Of a stretch of 64,000 bases of DNA, positions 56,976 through 64,000 are shown piece by piece. This DNA is from Streptomyces sp. NBC_00390 (lineage in GTDB: Bacteria; Actinomycetota; Actinomycetes; Streptomycetales; Streptomycetaceae), in the NCBI RefSeq assembly GCF_036057275.1, contig NZ_CP107945.1:2666001-2730000 (forward strand). The letters are read 5' to 3'. The notes beneath the pieces are model-generated. The model had not been told where the DNA came from, did not search any database, and saw only the letters and a list, made by a program, of their open reading frames with translations. Within the stretch, counting starts at the first letter, position 1. The number at the start of each line of letters is the position of its first letter. Made by a program: the position numbers and the translations under genes.

Positions 56976-57950
56976 TCAGAACAGCACCCGGGCCAGCGCC
57001 GAACGCGCCGAAGTCACCCGCGGATCATCCGCACCGACGACCTCGAAGAGCTCGAGCAGCCGCAGCCGGGCCTTGTCACGGTCCTCGCCGGACGTGCGCC
57101 GCACGGTCTCGACGAGCCGGCCGAACGCGTCCTCCACATGGCCGCCGACCAGGTCCAGATCGGCCGCGGCGATCTGCGCGGCCACATCGGCCGGATCGTC
57201 GGCCGCGTCCTTGCGGACCTGCTGCGGGTCCATGTCCTTTACGCGGCCCAGCAGATCGGCCTGCGCGAGGCCCAGCTTCGCCTCGGTGTTGCCCGGGTCG
57301 TCGGCCAGCACGTTCTTGTACGCCTGGACCGCACCGCCGAAGTCACCCGCGTCCAGCGCCTGCACGGCCGCCTCCAGCAGGGCGTCGTACGGACCGGCCG
57401 GCACGGCGGCCGGAGCGGCCTCGTCGGCCTCCGGCGCCTCGGCGTCCACGACCAGGCCGGTCAGGCCGAAGCGCTCCTCGGCCACCTGGATCAGCTGGTC
57501 CAGCGTGGCGCGGATCTGTGCCTCGGGCGCCGCGCCCTGGAAGAGCGGCAGCGCCTGGCCGGCGACCACCGCGAAGACCGCCGGGATGCCCTGGATCCCG
57601 AACTGCTGCATCAGCAACTGGTTGGCATCGACGTCGATCTTGGCGAGAGCGAAGCGGCCGTTGTACTCCTTGACGAGGCGCTCCAGCAGCGGAGTCAGCT
57701 GCTTGCACGGCTCGCACCACTCGGCCCAGAAGTCGATGACGACCGGGACCTCGGTGGAACGCTGCAGGACATCGCGCTCGAAGCCCGCCTCGTCGGTGTC
57801 GATCACAAGGGTGGCGGGGGACACTGCACCGCCGCCGCCCTGACGGGCCGCCTCGGCCCGGGCCTGCTCCGCCTTCGCCTTGGCCTCTCCGGCCGCCTTC
57901 ACCGCGGCAAGGTCGACGACGCCGCTCATGGACATGTTCCTAGGCTGCAT
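56976..57950 (-). CDS. Thioredoxin-TPR co-chaperone (YbbN/CnoX-type)
   Basis: 324 residues from ATG 57950 (GGAGG about 8 nt upstream). N-terminal charged segment (1-45), thioredoxin domain (about 50-155) with active site FWAEWCEPCKQLTPL and GIQGIPAVFAV, then a TPR-like helical region (about 195-324: ALDAGDFGGAVQAYKNVL). The family binds unfolded proteins under oxidative stress and hands them to chaperones. The CxxC motif WCEPC is retained, unlike E. coli YbbN (SQHC). Monocistronic. Confidence 0.92.
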   Translation of the reverse strand: MQPRNMSMSGVVDLAAVKAAGEAKAKAEQARAEAARQGGGGAVSPATLVIDTDEAGFERDVLQRSTEVPVVIDFWAEWCEPCKQLTPLLERLVKEYNGRFALAKIDVDANQLLMQQFGIQGIPAVFAVVAGQALPLFQGAAPEAQIRATLDQLIQVAEERFGLTGLVVDAEAPEADEAAPAAVPAGPYDALLEAAVQALDAGDFGGAVQAYKNVLADDPGNTEAKLGLAQADLLGRVKDMDPQQVRKDAADDPADVAAQIAAADLDLVGGHVEDAFGRLVETVRRTSGEDRDKARLRLLELFEVVGADDPRVTSARSALARVLF

Positions 57951-58186
57951 GAGTACATCCTCCCCCCTCCGCGCGCCCAAGTGAAAAGCCGGACGGTCGA
58001 TCCGGCTTCCGTTCCCCAGAATGTGGCGCAGGGTCCCCACCCTGACGCCTGTGGTTGTCGCTTCGAGCCCGTCCAGGAGTCTGTCCAGGCTTTCGCTACG
58101 GGTCGTAGCGTAACTGGATGCGCCCGTTCGCGTGTGAGTTTCGCTCGGTGAACTGCCTCACACGGACAGGCCCGCGATGTTTTCCT

Positions 58187-58202
58187 TACCGGCCGGTATG
58201 GT
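58187..58202 (+). promoter_or_regulatory. Palindrome TACCGGCCGGTA overlapping a leaderless -10
   Basis: Perfect 12-bp palindrome (58187-58198) overlapping TATGGT (58197-58202), with the TetR ATG at 58210, 7 nt further on. Likely autoregulatory operator; the -35 is not evident. Confidence 0.5.
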
Positions 58203-58209
58203 CACGGGC

Positions 58210-58845
58210 ATGCCCAGCAGCACTCATCCCAAATCAGCGCGTACAGGACGTACGGGACGGCCTCGCAGCGCCGAGGCCGATGCCGCGATCCTCGAGGCCA
58301 CGCGCGCCTCGCTCGTCGAGCTGGGCTGGTCGAAGCTGACGATGGGCGATGTGGCCACGCGCGCCGGGGTGGCCAAGACCACCCTCTACCGCCGCTGGAC
58401 GAACAAGAACGAACTCGTCGTCGATGCCGTCGCCGTTCTCTTCGACGAACTCGAACTGCCCGACCTCGGCAGCCTCGCCGCGGACGTGGAGGCCGTCGTG
58501 CTCCAGTTCGCCACGCTGCTCGCGCAGCCGGAGACGAAGACGGCACTGATGGGCGTGGTCGCCGAGGCGACATGCGACGAGGCGCTGCGCGCCCGTATCC
58601 GCGAGGCCATCGTCGAGCGGCAGAAGCGGCTGGTGGTCGAGGGCCGCGAACGCGCCCAGGCCCGGGGTGAACTGCCGTACGAGGACGACCCCGCGATGGC
58701 GGATCTCAACACGGACCTGATCTTCGATGTGGTGGCGGGCGCCGTGGTCCACCGGGCGCTGGTGAGCGGGGAGCCGGTCGATCCGGAGTGGGCTCGCCGC
58801 TTCACCCTGCTGCTGCTGTCCGGGATAAAGGCCCTCTCGGGCTGA
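58210..58845 (+). CDS. TetR-family regulator
   Basis: 211 residues from ATG 58210 (no ribosome site, probably leaderless). N-terminal HTH: LVELGWSKLTMGDVATRAGV with KTTLYRRWTNKNELV, then an all-helical ligand domain of TetR_C type. Ligand unknown. Its palindromic operator suggests autorepression. It converges on icmA across a shared terminator and could control icmA, but the icmA palindrome (ATTTACTAGGAC half-site) differs from its own operator. Confidence 0.9.
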   Translation: MPSSTHPKSARTGRTGRPRSAEADAAILEATRASLVELGWSKLTMGDVATRAGVAKTTLYRRWTNKNELVVDAVAVLFDELELPDLGSLAADVEAVVLQFATLLAQPETKTALMGVVAEATCDEALRARIREAIVERQKRLVVEGRERAQARGELPYEDDPAMADLNTDLIFDVVAGAVVHRALVSGEPVDPEWARRFTLLLLSGIKALSG

Positions 58846-58874
58846 TCCGCTCCTCTGCTCCGGCAGCAGCCGCA

Positions 58875-58902
58875 GAACCCCCGGCACGGATGCCGGGGGT
58901 TC
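58875..58902. terminator. Bidirectional terminator between tetR and icmA
   Basis: 12-bp perfect stem GAACCCCCGGCA (58875-58886) with 58891-58902, loop CGGA. Beside it the last bases of icmA (GGC TTC TGA) recur imperfectly, a small duplication. Confidence 0.78.
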
Positions 58903-58929
58903 AGAAGCCCTGAGCTCACAAGCCGGGGG

Positions 58930-60630
58930 TCAGAAGCCGGGGGGCTCCGTGTAGGTGCCCCACTCGTCGCGCAGCGCGTCGCAGATCTCGCCCAGTGTGG
59001 CCTCGGCCCGCACCGCGTCCATCATCGGCGTGATCATGTTCGATCCGTCGCGCGCCGCGGCGAGCATCGCCTCCAGCGAGGACTTCACGAGCGCGTCGTC
59101 CCGCCCGGCCTTGCGGTCGGCCAGCACGCGCACCTGCTCGCGCTCGACCTCGTGGCTGACCCGCAGGATCTCCAGGTCCCCGGTGACCGAGCCGTGGTGG
59201 ACATTCACGCCCACGACGCGCTTGTCGCCCTTCTCCAGCGACTGCTGGTAGCGGAAGGCCGACTCGGCGATCTCTCCGGTGAACCAGCCGTCCTCGATCC
59301 CGCGCAGGATGCCCGAGGTCATCGGGCCGATCGGGTGCTGTCCGTCGGGGTGCGCCAGACGCCCCCGGTCCTTGATCCGGTCGAAGATCTTCTCGGCGTC
59401 GGCCTCGATCCGGTCCGTGAGCTGCTCCACGTACCAGGAACCGCCGAGCGGGTCGGCGACGTTGGCGACGCCGGTCTCCTCCATCAGCACCTGCTGGGTG
59501 CGCAGGGCGATCTCGGCGGCCTGCTCGCTGGGGAGGGCGAGGGTCTCGTCGAGGGCGTTGGTGTGCAGGGAGTTGGTGCCGCCGAGAACCGCGGACAGGG
59601 CCTCGACGGCCGTACGCACCACGTTGTTGTACGGCTGCTGGGCGGTGAGCGAGACACCGGCGGTCTGGGTGTGGAAGCGCAGCCACTGGGCCTTGTCGGT
59701 CTTCGCGCCGTACACCTCCTTCATCCACCGCGCCCAGATCCGGCGCGCGGCACGGAACTTGGCGATCTCCTCGAAGAAGTCGAGGTGCGCGTCGAAGAAG
59801 AAGGACAGGCCGGGCGCGAACGTGTCGACGTCCAGACCGCGGGACAGGCCCAGCTCCACATAGCCGAAGCCGTCGGCGAGGGTGTACGCGAGCTCCTGCG
59901 CGGCCGTCGCGCCCGCCTCGCGGATGTGGTAACCGGAGACCGACAGGGGCTTGTACGCGGGGATGCCCTGCGCGCAGTGCTCCATCAGGTCGCCGATCAG
60001 ACGCAGATGCGGCTCGGGCTGGAAGAGCCACTCCTTCTGCGCGATGTACTCCTTGAAGATGTCGGTCTGCAGCGTGCCGTTCAGCACGGCCGGGTCGACG
60101 CCCTGGCGCTCGGCGGCGACCAGATACATGCAGAAGACCGGCACGGCGGGCCCGGAGATCGTCATCGACGTCGTGACATCGCCGAGCGGGATGTCCTTGA
60201 ACAGGACCTCCATGTCGGCGGCGGAGTCGATGGCCACACCGCAGTGGCCGACCTCGCCCAGGGAACGCGGGTCGTCCGAGTCGCGGCCCATCAGGGTCGG
60301 CATGTCGAAGGCGACGGAGAGCCCGCCGCCGCCGGCGGCCAGGATCATCTTGTAGCGCTCGTTCGTCTGCTCGGCATTGCCGAAGCCGGCGAACTGGCGG
60401 ATGGTCCAGGTGCGGCCCCGGTACCCGGTCGCGTGCAGACCGCGGGTGTAGGGGTACTCACCGGGCCATCCGATGCGCTCGAAGCCCTCGTAGGTGTCCC
60501 CGGGCCGCGGCCCGTAGACCGGCTCGACGGCATCGCCGGAGAGCGTGGTGAAGTCCGCGTCCCGCTTGCGGGCCTTGTCGTAACGGGCCTGCCAGCGTCG
60601 GCGGCCTTCCTCGATGGCGTCAGCGTCCAT
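58930..60630 (-). CDS. icmA: Isobutyryl-CoA mutase large subunit IcmA
   Basis: 566 residues, the length of IcmA. Substrate-side motifs: FAGFGNAEQTNERYK, with Phe where methylmalonyl-CoA mutase has Tyr, and EYIAQKEW, with Gln where it has Arg. Both changes are diagnostic of isobutyryl/n-butyryl-CoA interconversion. The B12-binding domain is absent, so the separate IcmB subunit must be encoded elsewhere. Channels valine and butyrate carbon to methylmalonyl-CoA for polyketide precursors. GAAGG just before ATG 60630; a 24-bp palindrome sits directly upstream. Confidence 0.95.
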   Translation of the reverse strand: MDADAIEEGRRRWQARYDKARKRDADFTTLSGDAVEPVYGPRPGDTYEGFERIGWPGEYPYTRGLHATGYRGRTWTIRQFAGFGNAEQTNERYKMILAAGGGGLSVAFDMPTLMGRDSDDPRSLGEVGHCGVAIDSAADMEVLFKDIPLGDVTTSMTISGPAVPVFCMYLVAAERQGVDPAVLNGTLQTDIFKEYIAQKEWLFQPEPHLRLIGDLMEHCAQGIPAYKPLSVSGYHIREAGATAAQELAYTLADGFGYVELGLSRGLDVDTFAPGLSFFFDAHLDFFEEIAKFRAARRIWARWMKEVYGAKTDKAQWLRFHTQTAGVSLTAQQPYNNVVRTAVEALSAVLGGTNSLHTNALDETLALPSEQAAEIALRTQQVLMEETGVANVADPLGGSWYVEQLTDRIEADAEKIFDRIKDRGRLAHPDGQHPIGPMTSGILRGIEDGWFTGEIAESAFRYQQSLEKGDKRVVGVNVHHGSVTGDLEILRVSHEVEREQVRVLADRKAGRDDALVKSSLEAMLAAARDGSNMITPMMDAVRAEATLGEICDALRDEWGTYTEPPGF

Positions 60631-60637
60631 ACCTTCA

Positions 60638-60661
60638 ATTTACTAGGACGTCCTAGTAAAT
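60638..60661 (-). promoter_or_regulatory. Perfect 24-bp palindrome at the icmA promoter
   Basis: ATTTACTAGGAC followed immediately by its exact reverse complement, 8 bp upstream of the icmA ATG. TAGGAC or TAGTAA within it could be the -10, so a bound dimer would block transcription. Strong candidate operator for an acyl-CoA-responsive regulator not encoded here. Confidence 0.75.
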
Positions 60662-60699
60662 GTCGATGGCAACGCTGCGTAGCAGCGGATGAACGCAGT

Positions 60700-60722
60700 G
60701 GCCGCGGGCCGTGCCCGCGGCC
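60700..60722 (-). terminator. Terminator of the 60734 DUF3817 gene
   Basis: GGCCGCGGGC (60700-60709) and GCCCGCGGCC (60713-60722) with a 3-nt loop, 11 nt past the stop. Confidence 0.65.
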
Positions 60723-60733
60723 GTTCGGAGGTG

Positions 60734-61063
60734 TCAGGCCTCGGCCTTGACCGGGCTCACGGCGTCCGCGATGTGCCGGCGGGTCTCCCGGGTGATCTTC
60801 GGCTCGACGAAGAAGGAGGCGAACGGAATGCAGCCCGCGGCCAGCACCCACAGCAGCTTGCCGAACGGCCACTTCGCCTTGGAGCCCAGATCGAAGGCGA
60901 AGATCACGTAGACGATGAAGAGCACACCGTGGATCTGCGAGATCAGCATGGTGTCGCCGACGTGGAACGCGTACTTCGCGACGATCGCCGCGGTGAAGAC
61001 AAGCAGCCACACGGCGGTGATGTAGGCCATCGCCCGGTAGCGGGTCAGCACATTCGCTTTCAT
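60734..61063 (-). CDS. DUF3817 integral membrane protein (copy 1)
   Basis: 109 residues from ATG 61063: MKANVLTRYRAMAYITAVWL, three membrane helices (about 10-30, 38-58, 66-86) and FDLGSKAKWPFGKLLWV, the DUF3817 signature. Role unknown. A second, more divergent DUF3817 copy lies at 62429-62779. Downstream of marR by 63 nt on the same strand, so likely cotranscribed. Confidence 0.88.
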   Translation of the reverse strand: MKANVLTRYRAMAYITAVWLLVFTAAIVAKYAFHVGDTMLISQIHGVLFIVYVIFAFDLGSKAKWPFGKLLWVLAAGCIPFASFFVEPKITRETRRHIADAVSPVKAEA

Positions 61064-61126
61064 GGCCCTGAGCGTAACCGGGCGCAAGGGGCGATCTTCG
61101 CCCGGGTCGCGCCCTGCCGGCACGGT

Positions 61127-61636
61127 CTATTTCGCGTCGAAGTCGTCCGCCGCGATCCGCAGCGGGCGCAGCAGCGCGAAGATCTCCGCGCACTCCTCCG
61201 CGTCGTACGCGCCGAGCCCGAAGTCCATGGCCATCAGGTCGCGGGTGGCCGCCTCGACCACCTCGCGCCCCTTGTCCGTGATGGAGGCCAGGGTGCCGCG
61301 GCCGTCGTTCGGGTTCGGGCGCTTGTCGACCAGACCGGACCTCACCAGCCGGTCGACGGTGTTCGTGACCGAGGTCGGGTGCACCATCAGACGCTCGCCG
61401 ATCTTGGACATCGGCAGCTCGCCGGCCTTGGAGAAGGTGAGCAGCACCAGCGCCTCGTACCGCGCGAAGGTCAGCCCGTACGGCTTGACCACGGCGTCGA
61501 CCTCAGCGAGCAGGATCTGGTGGGCGCGCATGATCGAGGTGATCGCTGCCATCGAGGGCACCGGCCCCCATCGCTGCTGCCAGAGCTCATCGGCTCGGGC
61601 GATGGGGTCGAAGGGAAGACTGAGCGGCTTCGGCAC
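61127..61636 (-). CDS. MarR-family regulator
   Basis: 169 residues from GTG 61636 (AAGG 8 nt upstream; an in-frame GTG at 61654 is an alternative). Winged helix with ELPMSKIGERLMVHPTSVTN, NTVDRLVRSGLVDKRPNPND and wing GRGTLASITDKGREV. Binds DNA as a dimer and is usually released by a small aromatic ligand. Located between two DUF3817 genes; it may regulate its own operon. Ligand unknown. Confidence 0.92.
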   Translation of the reverse strand: MPKPLSLPFDPIARADELWQQRWGPVPSMAAITSIMRAHQILLAEVDAVVKPYGLTFARYEALVLLTFSKAGELPMSKIGERLMVHPTSVTNTVDRLVRSGLVDKRPNPNDGRGTLASITDKGREVVEAATRDLMAMDFGLGAYDAEECAEIFALLRPLRIAADDFDAK

Positions 61637-61789
61637 GGCACCGACCTTACCCACTGGTCACATGCTGGTCAGCCCTGTCTCGCTCTTCGGTCCCTTCAGT
61701 CTTTCGGCCCAACGCGCACGGCGGACGCCGGTACCGCGCGACGTGCCTGATCACAGCGATCGTGCACAGGGTTCCGACGGCTCCGGCCC

Positions 61790-62000
61790 CGGCGACGACC
61801 AGGACCTCCTGCGGTGCCGGTTCGCCGTGTCCCCGCTCTGGGAGACCCAGGCGGCCGTCCGCAGCGGCTCTTGCTCGCTCCTTCCACCGTGTCCGCGCAT
61901 CTGGCGGTGCTGCGGGACGCGGGTCCGCCGACCTCGCGCCGCTACGGCCATCAGGTGCTGTACGAGCGCGGCGGCGTGCGCTCGTACGGCGGAGGCGGTG
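61790..62000 (+). pseudogene. Internally deleted ArsR-family regulator (DUF5937 type)
   Basis: The N-terminal block DLLRCRFAVSPLWETQAAVR (61810-61868, approx.) is followed almost at once, in another frame, by the HTH block LLLAPSTVSAHLAVLRDAG and TSRRYGHQVLYERGGV. In intact family members these are separated by about 200 residues. So most of the middle is deleted with a frameshift at the join. Remnant only; no product expected. Confidence 0.65.
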
Positions 62001-62090
62001 GCGGACCACCCGCTCCGCCGGGCGGGGAGGCGGAGAGGACCCGGCCAAGATCGGACGGTTGTGAGCGCTCGCTCAAACAGCAGGCACGGA

Positions 62091-62121
62091 AGAGCCCCCG
62101 GCCCGTCGGGCCAGGGGCTCT
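62091..62121 (-). terminator. Terminator of the DUF3817-MTH1187 operon
   Basis: AGAGCCCC (62091-62098) pairs with GGGGCTCT (62114-62121); inner GGCCC/GGGCC extends the stem. Confidence 0.7.
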
Positions 62122-62138
62122 CGGCACAACTCGCGGGG

Positions 62139-62432
62139 TCAGCCCGCCAGATGGCGTTCCACGGTCTCGACCTTGGAGGTCAGCGCGTCCGTCACTCCCG
62201 GGCGGATGTCGGCCTTGAGGACGAGGGAGACGCGCGGCACACGTTCCTCGACGGCGGCGACGGCGCGCCTGACGACGTCCATCACCTCGTCCCAGTCACC
62301 TTCGACCGAGGTGAACATCGCGTCCGTACGGTTGGGCAGCCCGGACTCGCGGACAACCCGCACAGCGTCGGCGACGTACTCGCCGACGTCCTCACCGACG
62401 CCCAGCGGGGTGACGGAGAAGGCGACGATCAC
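62139..62432 (-). CDS. MTH1187-family thiamine-binding protein
   Basis: 97 residues, start [20 protein letters not shown], with [21 protein letters not shown]: an MTH1187/YkoF-like ferredoxin fold that binds thiamine or related compounds in the family. GTG 62432 overlaps the stop of the upstream DUF3817 gene (GTGA), so the two are translationally coupled. Role in thiamine homeostasis is plausible; no thiamine riboswitch seen upstream. Confidence 0.85.
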   Translation of the reverse strand: MIVAFSVTPLGVGEDVGEYVADAVRVVRESGLPNRTDAMFTSVEGDWDEVMDVVRRAVAAVEERVPRVSLVLKADIRPGVTDALTSKVETVERHLAG

Positions 62433-62779
62433 GCGTCCACCTTGCTCTCGCGGCGGGCGCGGGTGGCGATGACGGCGTCCTGCTCGTAGCGCTTCAGCAG
62501 CTTGTCGCCGTACAGGCCGCCGAACGGCAGGAGCGCGAGAAGGAAGAAGAGGCCGACCCGCTCGAGGGGCCACTTGGTCTTCGCCCACACGTCGAGCAGC
62601 AGCACCGCGTAGATCACGAAGAGCACGCCGTGCAGGATCCCGAGAGGCATCATCAGGAAGTCGATGTCCGAAATGCGGCTCAGCAGCGAGCCGAAGATCA
62701 GCAGAGCGGGGAAGGAGAGCGCCTCCGGGACGGAGATGAGGCGCAGCCGGTGGATGGCGGTGGCGGTCTTGATGTCCAC
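62429..62779 (-). CDS. DUF3817 integral membrane protein (copy 2)
   Basis: 116 residues from GTG 62779 (AGGTG about 6 nt upstream). [20 protein letters not shown], three membrane segments and the signature [18 protein letters not shown]. Paralogue of the copy at 60734. Overlaps the MTH1187 gene by 4 nt, suggesting the two products work together, perhaps in uptake of a thiamine-like compound. Confidence 0.87.
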   Translation of the reverse strand: MDIKTATAIHRLRLISVPEALSFPALLIFGSLLSRISDIDFLMMPLGILHGVLFVIYAVLLLDVWAKTKWPLERVGLFFLLALLPFGGLYGDKLLKRYEQDAVIATRARRESKVDA

Positions 62780-62828
62780 GAAGGCACCTTTGACGTCGGG
62801 GTCGGACACGACACGGTTGGACAGTGAT

Positions 62829-62848
62829 CTTGTGAATGAATGCACAAG
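62829..62848. promoter_or_regulatory. Inverted repeat CTTGTG-N8-CACAAG
   Basis: Lies 50 bp upstream of the DUF3817 copy 2 start and about 100 bp before the AIM24 genes on the other strand. Candidate operator for the MTH1187 operon. Confidence 0.45.
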
Positions 62849-62951
62849 CGGGGGCCACCATTGTGGCATCTGCCCGTGCTGTCCCTCGTCAGGGTCCGGA
62901 TCATCCCCGAGTCCCCTGTTCGGGGCCGGAATCACCGGTTAACGTCCTCCC

Positions 62952-63590
62952 GTGGCAATGTTCCGACTCCAAGGCAGCAAAGTGCTCGCCGTCGACATGA
63001 CCGGCGACGCCGTCAAAGCGAAGAACGGTTCGATGGTCGCCTACGACGGCCAGATGACCTTCAAGAAGATGTCCGGTGGCGGTGAGGGCATCCGCGGGAT
63101 GGTCACCCGCCGGCTCACCGGCGAGCAGATGACCATGATGGAAGTGAAGGGGCAGGGCACCTGCTTCTTCGCCGACCGCGCGTCCGAGATCAACCTCGTG
63201 AACCTGCATGGCGACAAGCTCTACGTCGAGTCGAGCAACCTGCTGTGCACCGACGCGGGACTGCGCACCGGCACGACGTTCACCGGACTGCGTGGCGGCG
63301 CGACGGGCAACGGGCTGTTCACCACCACCGTGGAGGGCACCGGCCAGGCGGCGGTCATGTCGGACGGTCAGGCCGTGGTGCTGCGCGTGACGCCGCAGTA
63401 CCCGCTGTCGGTCGACCCCGGCGCGTACATCGCGCACCAGGGCAATCTGCGGCAGGACTTCCAGTCGGGTGTGACCTTCCGCACGTTCCTCGGTGAGGGC
63501 GGCGGCGAGGCGTTCCAGATCCGCTTCGAGGGCGACGGGCTCGTCTACGTCCAGCCGAGCGAGCGGAACACCGTCGGAGGGGACGTCTGA
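62952..63590 (+). CDS. AIM24-family protein (copy 1)
   Basis: 212 residues, GTG 62952 (MAMFRLQGSKVLAVDM; the ATG 6 nt later is an alternative). Double-stranded beta-helix-like AIM24/TIGR00266 domain with GSMVAYDGQMTFKKM, GGGEGIRGMVTRRLTGEQM and GQGTCFFADRASEI. Members bind membranes or form assemblies; no enzymatic residue known. First of at least two tandem copies, sharing TGATG coupling with the next. Confidence 0.9.
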   Translation: MAMFRLQGSKVLAVDMTGDAVKAKNGSMVAYDGQMTFKKMSGGGEGIRGMVTRRLTGEQMTMMEVKGQGTCFFADRASEINLVNLHGDKLYVESSNLLCTDAGLRTGTTFTGLRGGATGNGLFTTTVEGTGQAAVMSDGQAVVLRVTPQYPLSVDPGAYIAHQGNLRQDFQSGVTFRTFLGEGGGEAFQIRFEGDGLVYVQPSERNTVGGDV

Positions 63591-64000
63591 TGCCGTTCCG
63601 CGAGGTCAATTCCAAGATGGTCGAGGCCACCGTGGTCCCGGGCCAGAAGATGTACTCCCAGCGCGGCGCCATGCTCGCGTACAAGGGCGAGGTCTCGTTC
63701 ACGCCGAACATGAGCGGCGGTCAGGGCGGGCTGATGTCGATGATCGGGCGCCGCGTGGCGAACGAGGCGACGCCACTGATGACGGTCGAGGGCAGCGGGA
63801 CCGTGATGTTCGGCCACGGCGGCCATCACATCCAGGTCATCAACCTCACCGGCGACACCCTCTGTGTCGAGGCGGACCGGCTGCTCGCTTTCGACGGGAC
63901 ACTGCAGCAGGGAACGATGTTCATGGGCTCGCAGGGCGGGGTCATGGGCATGGTGCGCGGGCAGGTGACCGGCCAGGGCCTGTTCACCACGACCCTCAAG
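63590..64000 (+). CDS. AIM24-family protein (copy 2), truncated by the window end
   Basis: 137 residues visible from ATG 63590, which shares a base with the preceding stop (TGATG). Same AIM24 architecture as copy 1: GAMLAYKGEVSFTPNMSGG, EATPLMTVEGSGTVMFG, DTLCVEADRLLAFDGTL. The rest lies beyond the window. Tandem coupled AIM24 genes are typical of Streptomyces. Confidence 0.9.
   Translation, partial: MPFREVNSKMVEATVVPGQKMYSQRGAMLAYKGEVSFTPNMSGGQGGLMSMIGRRVANEATPLMTVEGSGTVMFGHGGHHIQVINLTGDTLCVEADRLLAFDGTLQQGTMFMGSQGGVMGMVRGQVTGQGLFTTTLK

Overview
The window is high-GC actinobacterial chromosomal DNA, almost certainly from a Streptomyces. The signs are strong GC bias at third codon positions, many GTG/TTG starts, GGAGG-type ribosome sites, several leaderless mRNAs, and lineage families such as GlgE, IcmA, DUF6230/DUF6114, trypco2 and MTH1187. 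As far as I recall, the gene order matches the S. coelicolor core region holding pyk2, ackA, pta, pfkA2, icmA and glgE (about SCO5415 to SCO5458). No tRNA, rRNA, CRISPR array, insertion sequence or phage was found.

Layout. 1-4.7 kb: two tandem L,D-transpeptidase lipoproteins (the first cut by the window edge) and divergent glgX. 4.8-8.6 kb: a heterodimeric ABC exporter behind a DNA-damage-type promoter. 9.1-12.0 kb: a secreted M4 protease and a Clp-N/HTH regulator whose leaderless promoter carries two palindromes. 12.1-25.9 kb: alpha-glucan and trehalose metabolism (glgP, glgE, treS, mak/pep2, glgB), with a flavin monooxygenase, a broken PrnB-like dioxygenase and an alginate lyase remnant around glgP. 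26.0-31.2 kb: helD with face-to-face promoters and a candidate structured RNA, a WGR-domain protein with a second DNA-damage-type promoter, a decayed trypco2 gene, and a leaderless merR-trxA operon. 31.4-34.8 kb: GH16 glucanase under a LacI-type operator, a DUF1996 secreted protein, a GYD protein and a thioesterase remnant. 34.9-39.0 kb: a DctA-type transporter divergent from a CitA/CitB-type two-component system. 39.0-42.1 kb: a coupled pair of membrane-anchored proteins (one frameshifted) and an HTH protein. 42.2-48.4 kb: pfkA, pta-ackA and pyk. 48.5-58.0 kb: a 1330-residue secreted coiled-coil protein with polymorphic-toxin layout, a small convergent gene, the DUF6230-DUF6114-acidic protein operon and a thioredoxin-TPR co-chaperone. 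58.2-64 kb: a TetR regulator, icmA, two DUF3817 paralogues, MarR, an ArsR pseudogene, an MTH1187 protein and tandem AIM24 genes.

How it fits together. GlgP and GlgX degrade glycogen. TreS, Mak and GlgE carry trehalose through maltose and maltose 1-phosphate to linear alpha-glucan, and GlgB branches it. PfkA, Pyk and Pta-AckA handle lower glycolysis and acetate overflow; DctA with its sensor imports C4-dicarboxylates; IcmA links valine/butyrate carbon to precursor supply. The most unusual material is regulatory: two PafBC-type promoters, convergent promoters at helD, operator-embedded leaderless promoters, and a 24-bp palindrome at icmA. Several genes are visibly decaying, and there is one toxin-like giant protein.
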